Shown here: one piece after another, positions 35,306 through 45,212 of the stretch | Numbering within the stretch: position 1 is the first letter of the stretch | Layout of the letters: each line of letters starts with the position of its first letter | Program-made: the position numbers and the translations under genes | Assembly (NCBI GenBank): GCA_918026815.1 | Contig: CAKJVC010000049.1 | Location: 620,001-684,000, forward strand | Direction of reading: 5' to 3' | Source: Chalara sp. BL73 | Taxonomy: Eukaryota; Ascomycota; Leotiomycetes; Helotiales | DNA: 64,000 nucleotides | Notes under the pieces: generated by a model | Databases searched by the model: none | Seen by the model: the letters and a program-made list of their open reading frames with translations, nothing else | Told to the model about the DNA's origin: nothing

Positions 35306-35549
35306 ACTGCCAGCGATACTATTGCTAACTATTAGGAGCGCTATCGAGTCAAGAAACGGAAAAAATAACACATAGTACCACCTGTAAGCGAGCGAACCCG
35401 ATGGATGTGATTTGCTTACCATGAAGCCCTAAGCCAAAGGCAGGCACCACAGAAGCGTAAAAGCGTTTCGGCGCAAACTTATGTTAAATAGCATCGATAA
35501 CTGGCCCTCAATTCACGAACCACATGCCCAGCGAAAGCAATTCATCCGC

Positions 35550-35960
35550 TCACGAGCTAATCTCGTTCCTACGATCGTACTCTCGTAGGATAATCTCGTT
35601 GCCTCCCGCGTAGTTGTCCCATGCAAAACGTTTCCCGGTCCGCACGTAATAGCTCCAGGCCCGACGGTGAAGCTCCAAGAAAAGCTCCATATCAGTGATT
35701 TGGCGCTGGACGTCACGAAGAAGCCCTACCGTATACCGCATGTTATAGTGTCTGACGAGCTCGGGGCGGGAGGGAATGCCGAGGTGTCTGCGGTCAAGTG
35801 GCATTAGTTTTCCGGTCTCGGTGAAGAATGGTGCCGTTACTTTGCCGGGTGAGCGGAACAGGAATTCCGTACGAGAGGCCATCTTGCTACCGCGGTCTGC
35901 GAAGGTGGTAGGATTTGCTTGAAAAAGCGACGGATAAGAGGTGCTGGTGGTTTCATACAT
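35550..35960 (-). CDS. Hypothetical protein, about 136 residues
   Basis: The open frame runs from 36203, but the first convincing ATG with coding character is at 35960 (MYETTSTSYPSLFQANPTTF). The peptide then has FADRGSKMASRTEFLFRSPG, RRHLGIPSRPELVRHYNMRY and a charged helical C-terminus (DVQRQITDMELFLELHRRAW). No signal peptide, membrane segment or domain was recognised. Composition is protein-like rather than low complexity. It is convergent with the TAP-like hydrolase, with a 244 bp gap. The function is unknown. Confidence 0.45.
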   Translation of the reverse strand: MYETTSTSYPSLFQANPTTFADRGSKMASRTEFLFRSPGKVTAPFFTETGKLMPLDRRHLGIPSRPELVRHYNMRYTVGLLRDVQRQITDMELFLELHRRAWSYYVRTGKRFAWDNYAGGNEIILREYDRRNEISS

Positions 35961-36447
35961 AGCAAGTTGGTCCTCTGAATGATTCAGTTGGATCTGAAGA
36001 ATCCATTTTACTGAATGTAGAAAAAGCGTAAATGACCGTTTATGATGACATCTAGGGAGAGCGTTTCTGCACATGCTCTCATTTATCAGCAAAGATGACA
36101 GAATATGATGGATAATATATGTGGCCCCTCGTTCCCTACACAGGTTGGCAACATGCCGTTGGCCAATACTTTCAGATCTTATTATATTTAAAGAGTGAAT
36201 CACTGCTTTTTTTTCAATCGTAGCGGTAGTACCTTACGCCATAACTTTCAAGAAGGTGGGTGTATTGGCCTGAACCCAAGCACTGGACTTGACAATATAT
36301 GAAGAGTCATTAGAACAAAACTTCTATCGGAGCAATTCCTGGTTTCCTGAGGCTCGACACGAAGGAGAATAATTGCAAGTAACGCATTATCAAGAAACCC
36401 CATGAAAGTGCATCTTTAAAGAAACCATCCAATTGCCATCTCTTCAA
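35961..36447. other. Intergenic, no gene seen
   Basis: A 487 bp stretch between the hypothetical gene and the 3' end of the prenyltransferase gene. Confidence 0.4.
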
Positions 36448-38113
36448 CTATATATTCCCGAACTTTGGGGTATAATACATCGTTATATAAGCCCCCTTAC
36501 CTTCGTTATATGCAAAAGAAACATATGTATGTCTTCCGACCTCAGCCTCAAGCTCCGCATTACCACTGCTCCTTCGTCAGCACAATCATAAATCCAGCTC
36601 TTCCTCGCGACTCACCAAAGCTCAGCAAATTCATTCGAGTAATCCTTCATATGCTCCCAATTCTCAGAGTCAAAGAAGCGCCTTAACCGCTGGCAAACGT
36701 CCCCATCATTATTGGCATAATGCCAGATTGGGACGTAAAACTTGATTCTGGGAAGCTATGATTCACATGGATTAGCCTAACCGTAAGAAACCCCAATGTT
36801 CTGCTTAACTTGCCTCTTGTCCTCTAGCTATCTCAAAGCTGAAAATCAAGCCTGCGGTTCTGGCATCCTTTCTGGCGACGTCCTCCGTCGAGCCATCCCA
36901 GTCCTCGGGCAGCCCAAATACCGCTTGGTAGAAGCGCGTCAAGGCGCTCACTTCATTCTCGGACGGGGCTTGTTTTCCGCGTTAATTGATTTCCTTTCGT
37001 GGGGGTCTTCCACCGGGGTAATACTTACTGATTCGGCCGCCGATGGTATAGAATTCCTTGACGTGGGCAAAGCTGGGATCGTAGGTTCGGCCGTAGATCT
37101 TCACGCGGGCTTTTGGGGAGTTGGTGCAGTCAAAACCTAGAGCGGGTTTCCGTTAGACCGCGATCCTCACTTAATCCTATCGAGGAGAAACGGTAATGAA
37201 GAATATTGTATTTTACGGAAATGATACACTGACCCATGAATATGATAGTGAACCCTTGGACGTCGACTATCTTTCCTGCCAACATGTTTTGTATGCCTGA
37301 TAGTTGTCAGCTTCACGGAGGTGAATGAGAAAGTAACCGGGGAGATTAGACCCCGGTTTGGGGCACATACTCTCAAACCCGCCATCTCTGGGAGCAACAA
37401 AATCCTCGATTTTCCGGAGCGCTGGGAAGAGTGCTCTCCCGGGTTCAGGGGATTCTCTCAGCTCTAGCTTGCGAATAATAGAGAAGACAATGGCTGAGGG
37501 AGATGTCTTCGTGAGGAGCGCTTGTCGATACGGAAACAGGTAAGCTTTCAGGATCGGGTTGAATGTCTCGGGGGTAAGATCGAAAGCCAAATAGCATGTT
37601 TGCATGGGTCTCTATGGAAAGAATTACTGATTACCCATAAACATATATACGGCTCTAGCGGTAGCTACAGAGAATACTCGCCTCTCCAGTGATCTCCTGA
37701 ATCTTCTCAATATCGTTGGCTTCAGTGATAAAAATCTCTGAGGTGAAGGAATCCCACCATTTGGTGTCCAGCGTACTACAGAACCCGGGGACGACATTTG
37801 CAACTAGAGATGATGGACAGTTCTGATTCAACACATCTACGGTAGTACCTGCCTCTGGCCCAATGGGCTCAAATCCAAAACGTACGGTGGTCCTCGTGTC
37901 TTGAACGTTCCGCGATGGTTCGAATGGAGAGCCAGTATGTGTCACACGAGAGGTCCACTTTTTGGAACCTCCATTCTGGGCAAGAAGTAGAGCTTGATAA
38001 AACTCGAGATATTTCAATCGTAAAGGGAGGGGATAGCCTGATTGCGTCATCAATGTGGTGAGAAGTTGGGCCCGCTCCTCGAGGATGGCTGCTTGGGAAG
38101 GGTTACTAGCCAT
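36448..38113 (-). CDS. DMATS-type aromatic (indole) prenyltransferase
   Basis: Seven exons: 38113-37682, 37611-37371, 37296-37234, 37136-37029, 36950-36814, 36755-36616 and 36565-36448, giving 412 residues. All phases close. The ABBA-fold landmarks appear in order: TGSPFEPSRNVQD with RFGFEPIGPE (the Glu region that activates the indole in family members), CYLAFDLTPETFNPILKAY, MGFDCTNSPKARVKIYGR, FYTIGGR, FGLPEDWDG, LPRIKFYVPIWHYANNDGD and YVSFAYNEGKGAYITMYYTP, which ends the protein. These enzymes transfer dimethylallyl groups to tryptophan, tyrosine or indole alkaloids without a DDxxD motif. The exact substrate is not predictable. No NRPS, PKS or P450 gene lies in the window, so this is not an evident alkaloid cluster. 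Introns 1 and 5 use GC donors (GAG|gcgagt and GAG|gcaagt). Confidence 0.92.
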
Positions 38114-39198
38114 TTTTAGAGGGGTTACAAACTATGTAAGTAAGAGGATAAGGATTGATTTTGCTAGCTGATCTCGTGGTTTTATAGCCCTCCTTGAGTT
38201 CCATGACAGTTGGCAAAGTGGCTGATCGATAGTTTACAGGCAAATAGCCCACAAATACGGAGAAGGGAGGCATCATCCGGTCCCTAAAGAGAGTGTTAGG
38301 GGCGGAAGTCCTACATTGACGACTATTGGACTAAACGACACGAAGATCCCCAAGTTCCAAATGTGGTCAATGTTCCGACGTATGTGATCCTTAATCATAC
38401 TTCATCCTGTGAGTCTCCAGCCAAGAGATCTTCTTACGGATCCTTCGGTTGGTAACATCTACATTCGATCAAGCTATTGCCTGGCCACGTCGGCGGCGCA
38501 GAAATATAGGCTGCAAGACATTCTTTTTCTATTTTCTGGGGAACAACTAGCTTCTAGTGTATTGTTGGCCTGCGACATCTATTTTCTCATCTGCTTTGAC
38601 AGCCCCGATAGTTGATGATTAATCGGATCACAACAAGAGCTCTACAAATCAAATATTCCCCCCAGTCAATTCATTGTTTTTCTTCCCAAACGAGATTACC
38701 GCCGCACTCGCCGTTCCCAATCTTGACAGTCACATGGTCCTTCCTGTTGGATACCATGTTAAGTAGTCTGAAGCCACGTGACCGCAAAATGGAATTTGTA
38801 TGAAAGAAGCCGAACCCAAACTGAGGTATTTCACCGGAATGCTGTTTAAAAGCAGTGAAAAACGTTGAGTGTTGTTATGCAAGTGTAAATTACCACAGTT
38901 TTGGTCATGCTTTTTAATGCCATGATGTAATAATGTCTTCAAACCTAATAGCTAACGCCCCCTTATGTTTGATTTGTGCTTCTCTTGTTTCTATCCGTCT
39001 ATTTCTCTACCATGATAAAATTCGTCCAGATCTTTTCATTACCACCGACTCCTGTTTCTTCTGATATGCCATTGTCTCATTATCGACAGATCCTCTTCTG
39101 CTCATCATTCCTTATAGACGCGGTATCTCTATCCTGTATAGAGCCTTTGGCAATCACATCATTCCGTTCGCGCCTCCATTCATCTCCGCCTCCCTCTC
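38114..39198. other. Intergenic, no gene seen
   Basis: A 1.1 kb stretch with the prenyltransferase promoter. Short ORFs only. Confidence 0.4.
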
Positions 39199-39453
39199 TC
39201 ATCCCTTCCCCCTCTTGACGTTCGGCGCAGGAAACAAATCGACAATCCAATCACCGTGCGGGTTGCAAGACTGACAGTCCTCCCTCTTGATCGTCGCATG
39301 CTTATACTTGAAATGGCATGACTCGCCTGCGTTTCTTAAATAACATTCTTTTCGGACTTCGTGGCAGAATGTTCTAGGACCGTCATCTATGGCCGACAAT
39401 GCGCGAGAACGGGATGCAGGTGTTGCGTGGTGGACGTCTATTGATATACACAT
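39199..39453 (-). CDS. Possible small Cys-containing protein (84 residues)
   Basis: The ORF is open from 39594, but its first ATG is at 39453 (MCISIDVHHATPASRSRALS). It has six Cys in total, five of them in the second half (FCHEVRKECYLRNAGESCHF, REDCQSCNPHGDW), and ends PAPNVKRGKG. A hydrophobic start (GLLASQIMCISIDV) hints that an upstream exon could give a signal peptide. A small secreted Cys-rich protein is possible but unproven; no homology was recognised. Confidence 0.35.
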   Translation of the reverse strand: MCISIDVHHATPASRSRALSAIDDGPRTFCHEVRKECYLRNAGESCHFKYKHATIKREDCQSCNPHGDWIVDLFPAPNVKRGKG

Positions 39454-40375
39454 TATTTGGCTGGCTAACAGGCCCAAGGCCCTGTGGTCGAAAACGGTTG
39501 TATTTTGGATTGATTGCGGACCCGACGTGAATATGACGAGGCTTGGGTGGTTGTTGACTAGGATCGAGTGGTATATGTGGGATACAAGAGACAAAGAACG
39601 CGCGATGTAACACGTAATATGAGCCCGAAAAGAAAGAAAGAAGAAGGATGTTTTGAATCAAAGCAAGAATTGTGTGATTGTCTTGATTGAGATGATTGTT
39701 CCGGTTATTAAAAGACTTAAAGGCGGTTCTGAAGGGCGTGATTGCCAAAGACTCTCAAAAGTATTGTGCATACATGAATCAGCTCTGTAGAAAATGAATA
39801 GAATATTTATTCTCTCTTCAGACACCTCACTTGAGGTGCTCTGGTGACGCTCGAGGAGACTGATTTTGACTCATGGTGATGGTGGTGCTTGTGGTACGAA
39901 GCTCAGCCACAACAGGCTGATTGCAGTATCACGAGAACAAACCTACCTAAACATACCTATGCAAAACGTGAACACAAATATCATGTGAGAGATCCATAGA
40001 TATCATACGCGCTTTTCATTACCAAGGCCATCGCTGTTAAAATGGTCCTTGTTGCTGTTTCGCCTCTGGGGCACTTCCTGTGTACAAAATATACCCCCGT
40101 CCTATTCCCCAACTCACCATGCATAAGTATTGTTGATACCCAGCGCTTTCAGCCCAACATCAAGAATTATATAAGCGCGATCAAGGTATCCGCAAAATCA
40201 AGTCTGCATGGATCAATAACCAGGCTATGCCAAACTCCGTATCCATAAACTAATCCAGTCCCAGATACGGCGAGAACGCCGTGAACGCCGTAAAAATGCA
40301 TGTGCTAAAGTCTCTCTCTCCTGTGTTCGGTAGCGCCGGGACAAATTGCCGTTGTCCCCTTCAATATGTACTATC
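39454..40375. other. Intergenic, no gene seen
   Basis: A 922 bp stretch. ORFs here are short and without support. Confidence 0.4.
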
Positions 40376-41485
40376 TCAATCACTGTCTGTGTCTGGGTTT
40401 GCAATATACAGTCGTCCGTGCGACATCGTCATCGTGCGATCTCGCTCATCCACACTGCCTCTCCTCCTTAGCTCTTCAGGATTCCGTACGCTCTTCTCGC
40501 GCGTAACGGTCGATATAAGTAGGCTATTGCTGGCAAGACGTGCTGCATCTTTCGAGTCCAGTTCTCCCACGTGGTCTGCGCGCTCTCCGCTGCTACCGCT
40601 ACCTACACTTTGTGAACCATCCCTAGTACCGTTGTCGGTTGCTACAAAATAGTCCTGCGACTTTTGATGTACGCCGGGCACTGGCGTTTCTCCTGCTTCG
40701 ATAAGATCTGACAGAGAATCTGGAGGAGAATGTCCAGAACTCCATTTGCCGGCCACAGAACTTGCGTTTGATTGTCGTGAGTAGGTGAGACCTCGTCTGC
40801 CACTACCAATGCTACTCCGCCCACTGCCAGATCTTCGGTGGTGGACGTATGGCGCTCGCCCACTATCTGCATCGTCATCCGAATCATTGCCTTCTACTTC
40901 GCTGGCACTTAAACGCATCGGCACACCTCCCAACCCTCCCACTAGATCTCCTGGGCTGTAGCCCACCAATCCGGCTTTGCCACCATGCCTTATCTTCGCT
41001 GTGACTCTGCCGCTGCTAGCCAGACCCCCAGATCCGCCGGTCGACGTACGTCCTGCGCCTGTGACCTCTCTCGCGGCTCTTATTTTTGCCGCCTTTTGTG
41101 CTGCTACTAATCGTGGATCTTCGTGCTGTGCCCGATCGCACCATACCGTCGCTTTTTGTTTTCGCATAAGTGCCACATAGCTTGTTGGTGATCCTCCGCC
41201 GGATCTTGAAGATGTTGAACGGCGCAAGTCTTGAGATCCTTGTCGGATGGGCAATGGACCGTTACCGCTGCTGGCCACAGTAGAGAAGGTTCCCTGGGAC
41301 GGGGTCCTTCGAGAGCTATAAGACTGTATCTGCATGTTGTACTGCTGCGGCTGTTGTTGAGGAGGGTATTGAATTGTTGGGAAGATGTTTGAGGAGGTGG
41401 TGCGAGAGCGGCTATGTGCATATACATTTGGTTGAGGAGAATACCCCGATGGCATAGGTTTCCTTCTTGGAATGTCGGCCATCAT
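40376..41485 (-). CDS. Conserved disordered ascomycete protein of unknown function
   Basis: Intronless, 369 residues from ATG-ATG at 41485 (or 41482). The N-terminal 95 residues are Gln/Pro/Ser rich (YPPQQQPQQYNMQIQ). The best-conserved-looking block is about 105-150: SYVALMRKQKATVWCDRAQH, then EDPRLVAAQKAAKIRAAREV. A Gly/Ser-rich middle is followed by acidic and Ser-rich segments (EGNDSDDDADSGR) and a C-terminus with RGSVDERDRTMTMSHGRLYI. No catalytic or membrane motif is visible. The block with W-C-D-R and the basic helix looks like a binding motif. Function unknown. Upstream lies a long gene-free leader-like region. Confidence 0.7.
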   Translation of the reverse strand: MMADIPRRKPMPSGYSPQPNVYAHSRSRTTSSNIFPTIQYPPQQQPQQYNMQIQSYSSRRTPSQGTFSTVASSGNGPLPIRQGSQDLRRSTSSRSGGGSPTSYVALMRKQKATVWCDRAQHEDPRLVAAQKAAKIRAAREVTGAGRTSTGGSGGLASSGRVTAKIRHGGKAGLVGYSPGDLVGGLGGVPMRLSASEVEGNDSDDDADSGRAPYVHHRRSGSGRSSIGSGRRGLTYSRQSNASSVAGKWSSGHSPPDSLSDLIEAGETPVPGVHQKSQDYFVATDNGTRDGSQSVGSGSSGERADHVGELDSKDAARLASNSLLISTVTREKSVRNPEELRRRGSVDERDRTMTMSHGRLYIANPDTDSD

Positions 41486-42264
41486 GACGGTTGTTTTGTG
41501 ATTGTGTAAAACAACGCCGCAAATTCAAGCAACGTGAGTGTTTCACGATCTGTTGAAGGCGCTGCAAAGACTCAACGTAATTCAGGTTGCCAGAGGTTCT
41601 GAGCTATTTGGTGATGTCCTAGATGTCGGGACAATCTGCCGATAAGGTTGGTGGGTAGAGGAAGTAGCTTCGTGTTGTTGATGTTTCTAAGGCCTGGGCG
41701 AGCAATTAAGCAAATTGATGGTCTGCCAGGGGTGGGATCAATTCGAGCTCGATCAATTGAGCAGCGAGAGCGAGGTTGATGTAGGAATTGAGGTTAGAGA
41801 AAGAGCTTTAGGAAGAGAGAGTCGATATTGCAGAGTAGACGGGGGGGATAGGCAGAGATGGTGGGAGTGGGAGGGAGTCGGCGGTAGTGTGGTATGGGAT
41901 GGGATGGTAGGGTATAGTACAGTACAGTGCTGTCACTATGTACTAAGTAATCTTTGACGTTAGCGCGTGCACGCAAAGTAAGCGGGTGGGGTCTGGAAGA
42001 TACCAGCACGCCCGCCCAGCAACACCACCTGTGAAAGACAAAGAAAACCCCAACCTTTTTGACTTTACACCGAGAGGAGAAGACCAAAGCTAAATGGACC
42101 AGCTACAAACGCGGAATAGCAATGATGGATTGGTGGGATGTAAAGAATTGACGGCACAGATAGTGGACTTGGTCTGGGTTGAGAAGAAACCGCGCAAACT
42201 CAGTTAACTAGTAGTAGTGCATTGCAATGCTTGTAGAGCTGAGAGCTGAGCGGAGAGGGGAGAA

Positions 42265-42281
42265 GGAGAGAGAGAGAGAGG
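42265..42281. repeat. (AG)n microsatellite
   Basis: An AG run in the presumed leader of the 40376-41485 gene. Confidence 0.8.
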
Positions 42282-42498
42282 AAATAACACAACAGAAGAG
42301 GCAAAACTATTTCAAACACAAAATGGAATGGAGGGTCTCACGAAATTCTGAATCAGCGGTTGCTGAGGAGAGCAAGTGAGGAGTGCTTGATCTATTGGAT
42401 TGGATCGCACAGTCCAGTCCTGTACGACGGCGTTATCTGCACGCGGTATGCAGGCGCTCAGGGCTTCAGCTGAGGAGAGGATCGCGCGTATCTTCCTC

Positions 42499-42514
42499 TT
42501 TTTTTTTTTTTTTT
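42499..42514. repeat. T16 homopolymer
   Basis: Sixteen consecutive T bases. Confidence 0.9.
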
Positions 42515-45212
42515 GGGCTCGTGGTGCGGGTAACCTAAGAGACGCAAGGTGTAAGGGTTGCAACAACGAACAAGAAGGAGTTGATTATTTGTGTGAGTCG
42601 AGCATCGGGCAAAGAATTATTTATATGTGTGGGTATACAGTAAGTACAATTGGGATTTGTAGCTGTTGCAGAGAATATCGAAATCTTTTCGAAACGGACG
42701 TCTTTTATGTGAGGAAATCAAATCCCCCTTGGGTTTAAAACAGAACAGCCAGCGTGCGAGATAAAGTTGGCTTTCGGCAGGCAACTTTCAGGGTTTGGTA
42801 GTTCACGTCATCTGGGTTTGAGGATATACTTGAGCTGTTAAGGGTACAGGAACACACACACTTGTCCTAACAAAGTATGGCTTGATCTCCATCGCGTTAC
42901 CAGGAAATGCCCATTTCGATCATAGACCTTCCAATCCAAGCCTATCTTGTGGATTCCATCCCGGCGGTTCGAATCAATTAGGAATAGTGGATGAATAAGA
43001 GTAAAGAAACAGAGTTCGACAGCCTCACCCATCTCCAAAGTGTACGAACGTGGTGTAATCGTATAGACTCAAATACCCGCCATCGTTGGGGTTGCTCTAT
43101 CGTTTCGTATGCTGTGCTGTACATGTTGATGCTATAATAGGGATTGGTTGGTTCCATATGCCATATTGCGCGCTTCTCAAAAGTTCGTGTTCCAAGACAT
43201 CTCTCTGCCCACCGTGACTCGGGCTCCCCGCAGGTGCCCACACAGCAACTCACGAACGGCCCTGGGAAGCACCATTAATGACATACCAACCGAGTCAGCA
43301 CACATGCACTCGATACTGTACTGTACTGTAAAGAATGTTGAGGATAATCGGCGATGCATCGTTTGCATGAACCGCTGCTCAACCTCACACATCGCTTGCA
43401 ATTCTACATACCCCGCGCTTAGACCAGGGCAGCTTTCTGGGTTGATTATGCAATAGTAACGGCTTGTTATTGCTCCAAAATCCAGTTTCTGTACCTGAGA
43501 ACCAACTTTCGCACCTCTGTTACCCATTCTCCATCGAATTTCCCCAGACCGAATTGTTTGCTTTTCGATGCTCATGACGACAAAGAATATACTTTTTTCA
43601 GGAGCAGTCGATCATTTACGTCACTGGTTCGTCGGGTAGCCTGCATGTCCCTGAGGACGAGAGATTATCATGCTGACTTAAATATCTGGCACCAACCCAA
43701 CTTTCACGGCGGGCAGCTTCTGGCTAATTCAGTGTCGGCCCGAATCACTTTCTTTCTCCGGCCCGACTGCCAAGCCCGAACCCCGCCCGGAACAAAAGAA
43801 CGGAAACGGATTACACTCACTCAAATGTACTGTATATTGGTTCTCATGGGGAGGGGGCATAGAACCCTCACCCCTCTCCTCTCCTCCCATGGCGTTTCGC
43901 TACAAGCATGATGAGCGCCCCGAAGCACCTTCATCACCTGCAGTGATTACAATGCAACAGGTTCTACGCCGCACACACCGACTCTCTGCGTTGTTACGCC
44001 TCGATCTTGGATAGCGTTCGTCACTGCCGTCTCGATCCCGATCATTAGAAAAAGTATTACCACACCAAAGATGCATGATCAAAAAGACATGCTTCCTTGC
44101 TGACCCATGCGTTGGACCTACAATCTATGGGGGATGCACGCCAGTAAATACTGATACAGCCAGCTGCGAGGAGGTCAGCCAAGACACGTGGCATTCAATA
44201 TTGGCGTGCAGCGGACATAGATCCGCAGATTAATGTCTTACAACGTGGTCACCACACTTTAGACCTTTGGAATTCCGTGCAGGCGCGGTGGCTTTGAGGA
44301 CGCGACAGAAGCAAATTCATCTGCCGATCTGTTTACTCTAAATGTTTGGTACTGGTCACGTGTTTCTACCTGGCATTGACCTATCCGGTACTGTGTTGAT
44401 TAGATTGCAGTGTGAAGTCGACTGCATATTCTGTGATTCAGACCTTTATGATTGAAATAACATCTAGACGGCGCCTTTTCCAAAAGCACTCGCCGTTTGT
44501 ATGAGCCGACAACGTGTGAGCCATCTTGAATATGATCCTGAGGTACGGAGTCGACAGAGGATGCTGGTTCTGCCGTCTTGCTCATCCTTGCTTCTACATA
44601 TGGTATTTATGCTTCTAGCGCTTTATAATTGCAGAGTTGTAAGCTATTCAGCATCATGTTAGTGAAGCGTGAACAAATATCATGCATCATCTTCTAAGGA
44701 AACAGTTAACCAATATCCCAAGAACGTAACATCAAACTAACACGACGGTGATGAGATGGCTCTCGTTTAGTATCCATTGCCTCTTATATTACATGGCATT
44801 GTTCGTCAGCGTGAATTCAAAGTCGACTAGTTGCCGTCGTTGGTCATATTCTACTGCTTTGCTTGACAGAAAAACAAGCACTGATTAAGGAGTCAATATC
44901 TGAACAGATCCCATTTATCAATCGAAACGACGCCTTCCTTCGTAGCTTAGTCTTGTAGTCGTTCATATATCTGCTGTTGAAAGTGAACTGTTATATTCAC
45001 TCTTATTTGAGGGTATCATGACTCACCTTGAGGATGTCGCCCTTAAGAGAATGTTTTTAACAAGTCCTGAGTTTGTAGATTCATGATTTATCTATTCATA
45101 CAGTGAGCTATGGCTCACCTTTGGACCATTTGGTACATTATAATTCTCACAAGCGACCTTCGCCCAGCTTCAATATATACCCACCACTAAAAGACGCCCA
45201 TACACTATTCTA

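Larger units (their letters stand above)
41486..45212. other. 3.7 kb region without a recognised gene
   Basis: The part next to 41485 (to about 42600) is purine/pyrimidine-biased, with AG and T runs, and would suit a long 5' leader and promoter. Only short ORFs occur. One minus-strand ORF with a real ATG (44585-44400, beginning MSKTAEPASSVDSVPQDHIQ, then GSHVVGSYKRRVLL) looks faintly protein-like but is only 61 codons, and I do not call it a gene. The last few hundred bases are the promoter of the hevein-domain gene. Confidence 0.45.

Noticed and set aside
33344..41485. A secondary-metabolite cluster around the prenyltransferase
   Set aside because: Only the DMATS gene is biosynthetic; the hydrolase is a secreted TAP-like enzyme and the other neighbours are unrecognised, so a cluster call is not supported.
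42965..42980. 'ggcggttcgaatca' as a possible tRNA 3' half
   Set aside because: The flanks do not pair into a cloverleaf.
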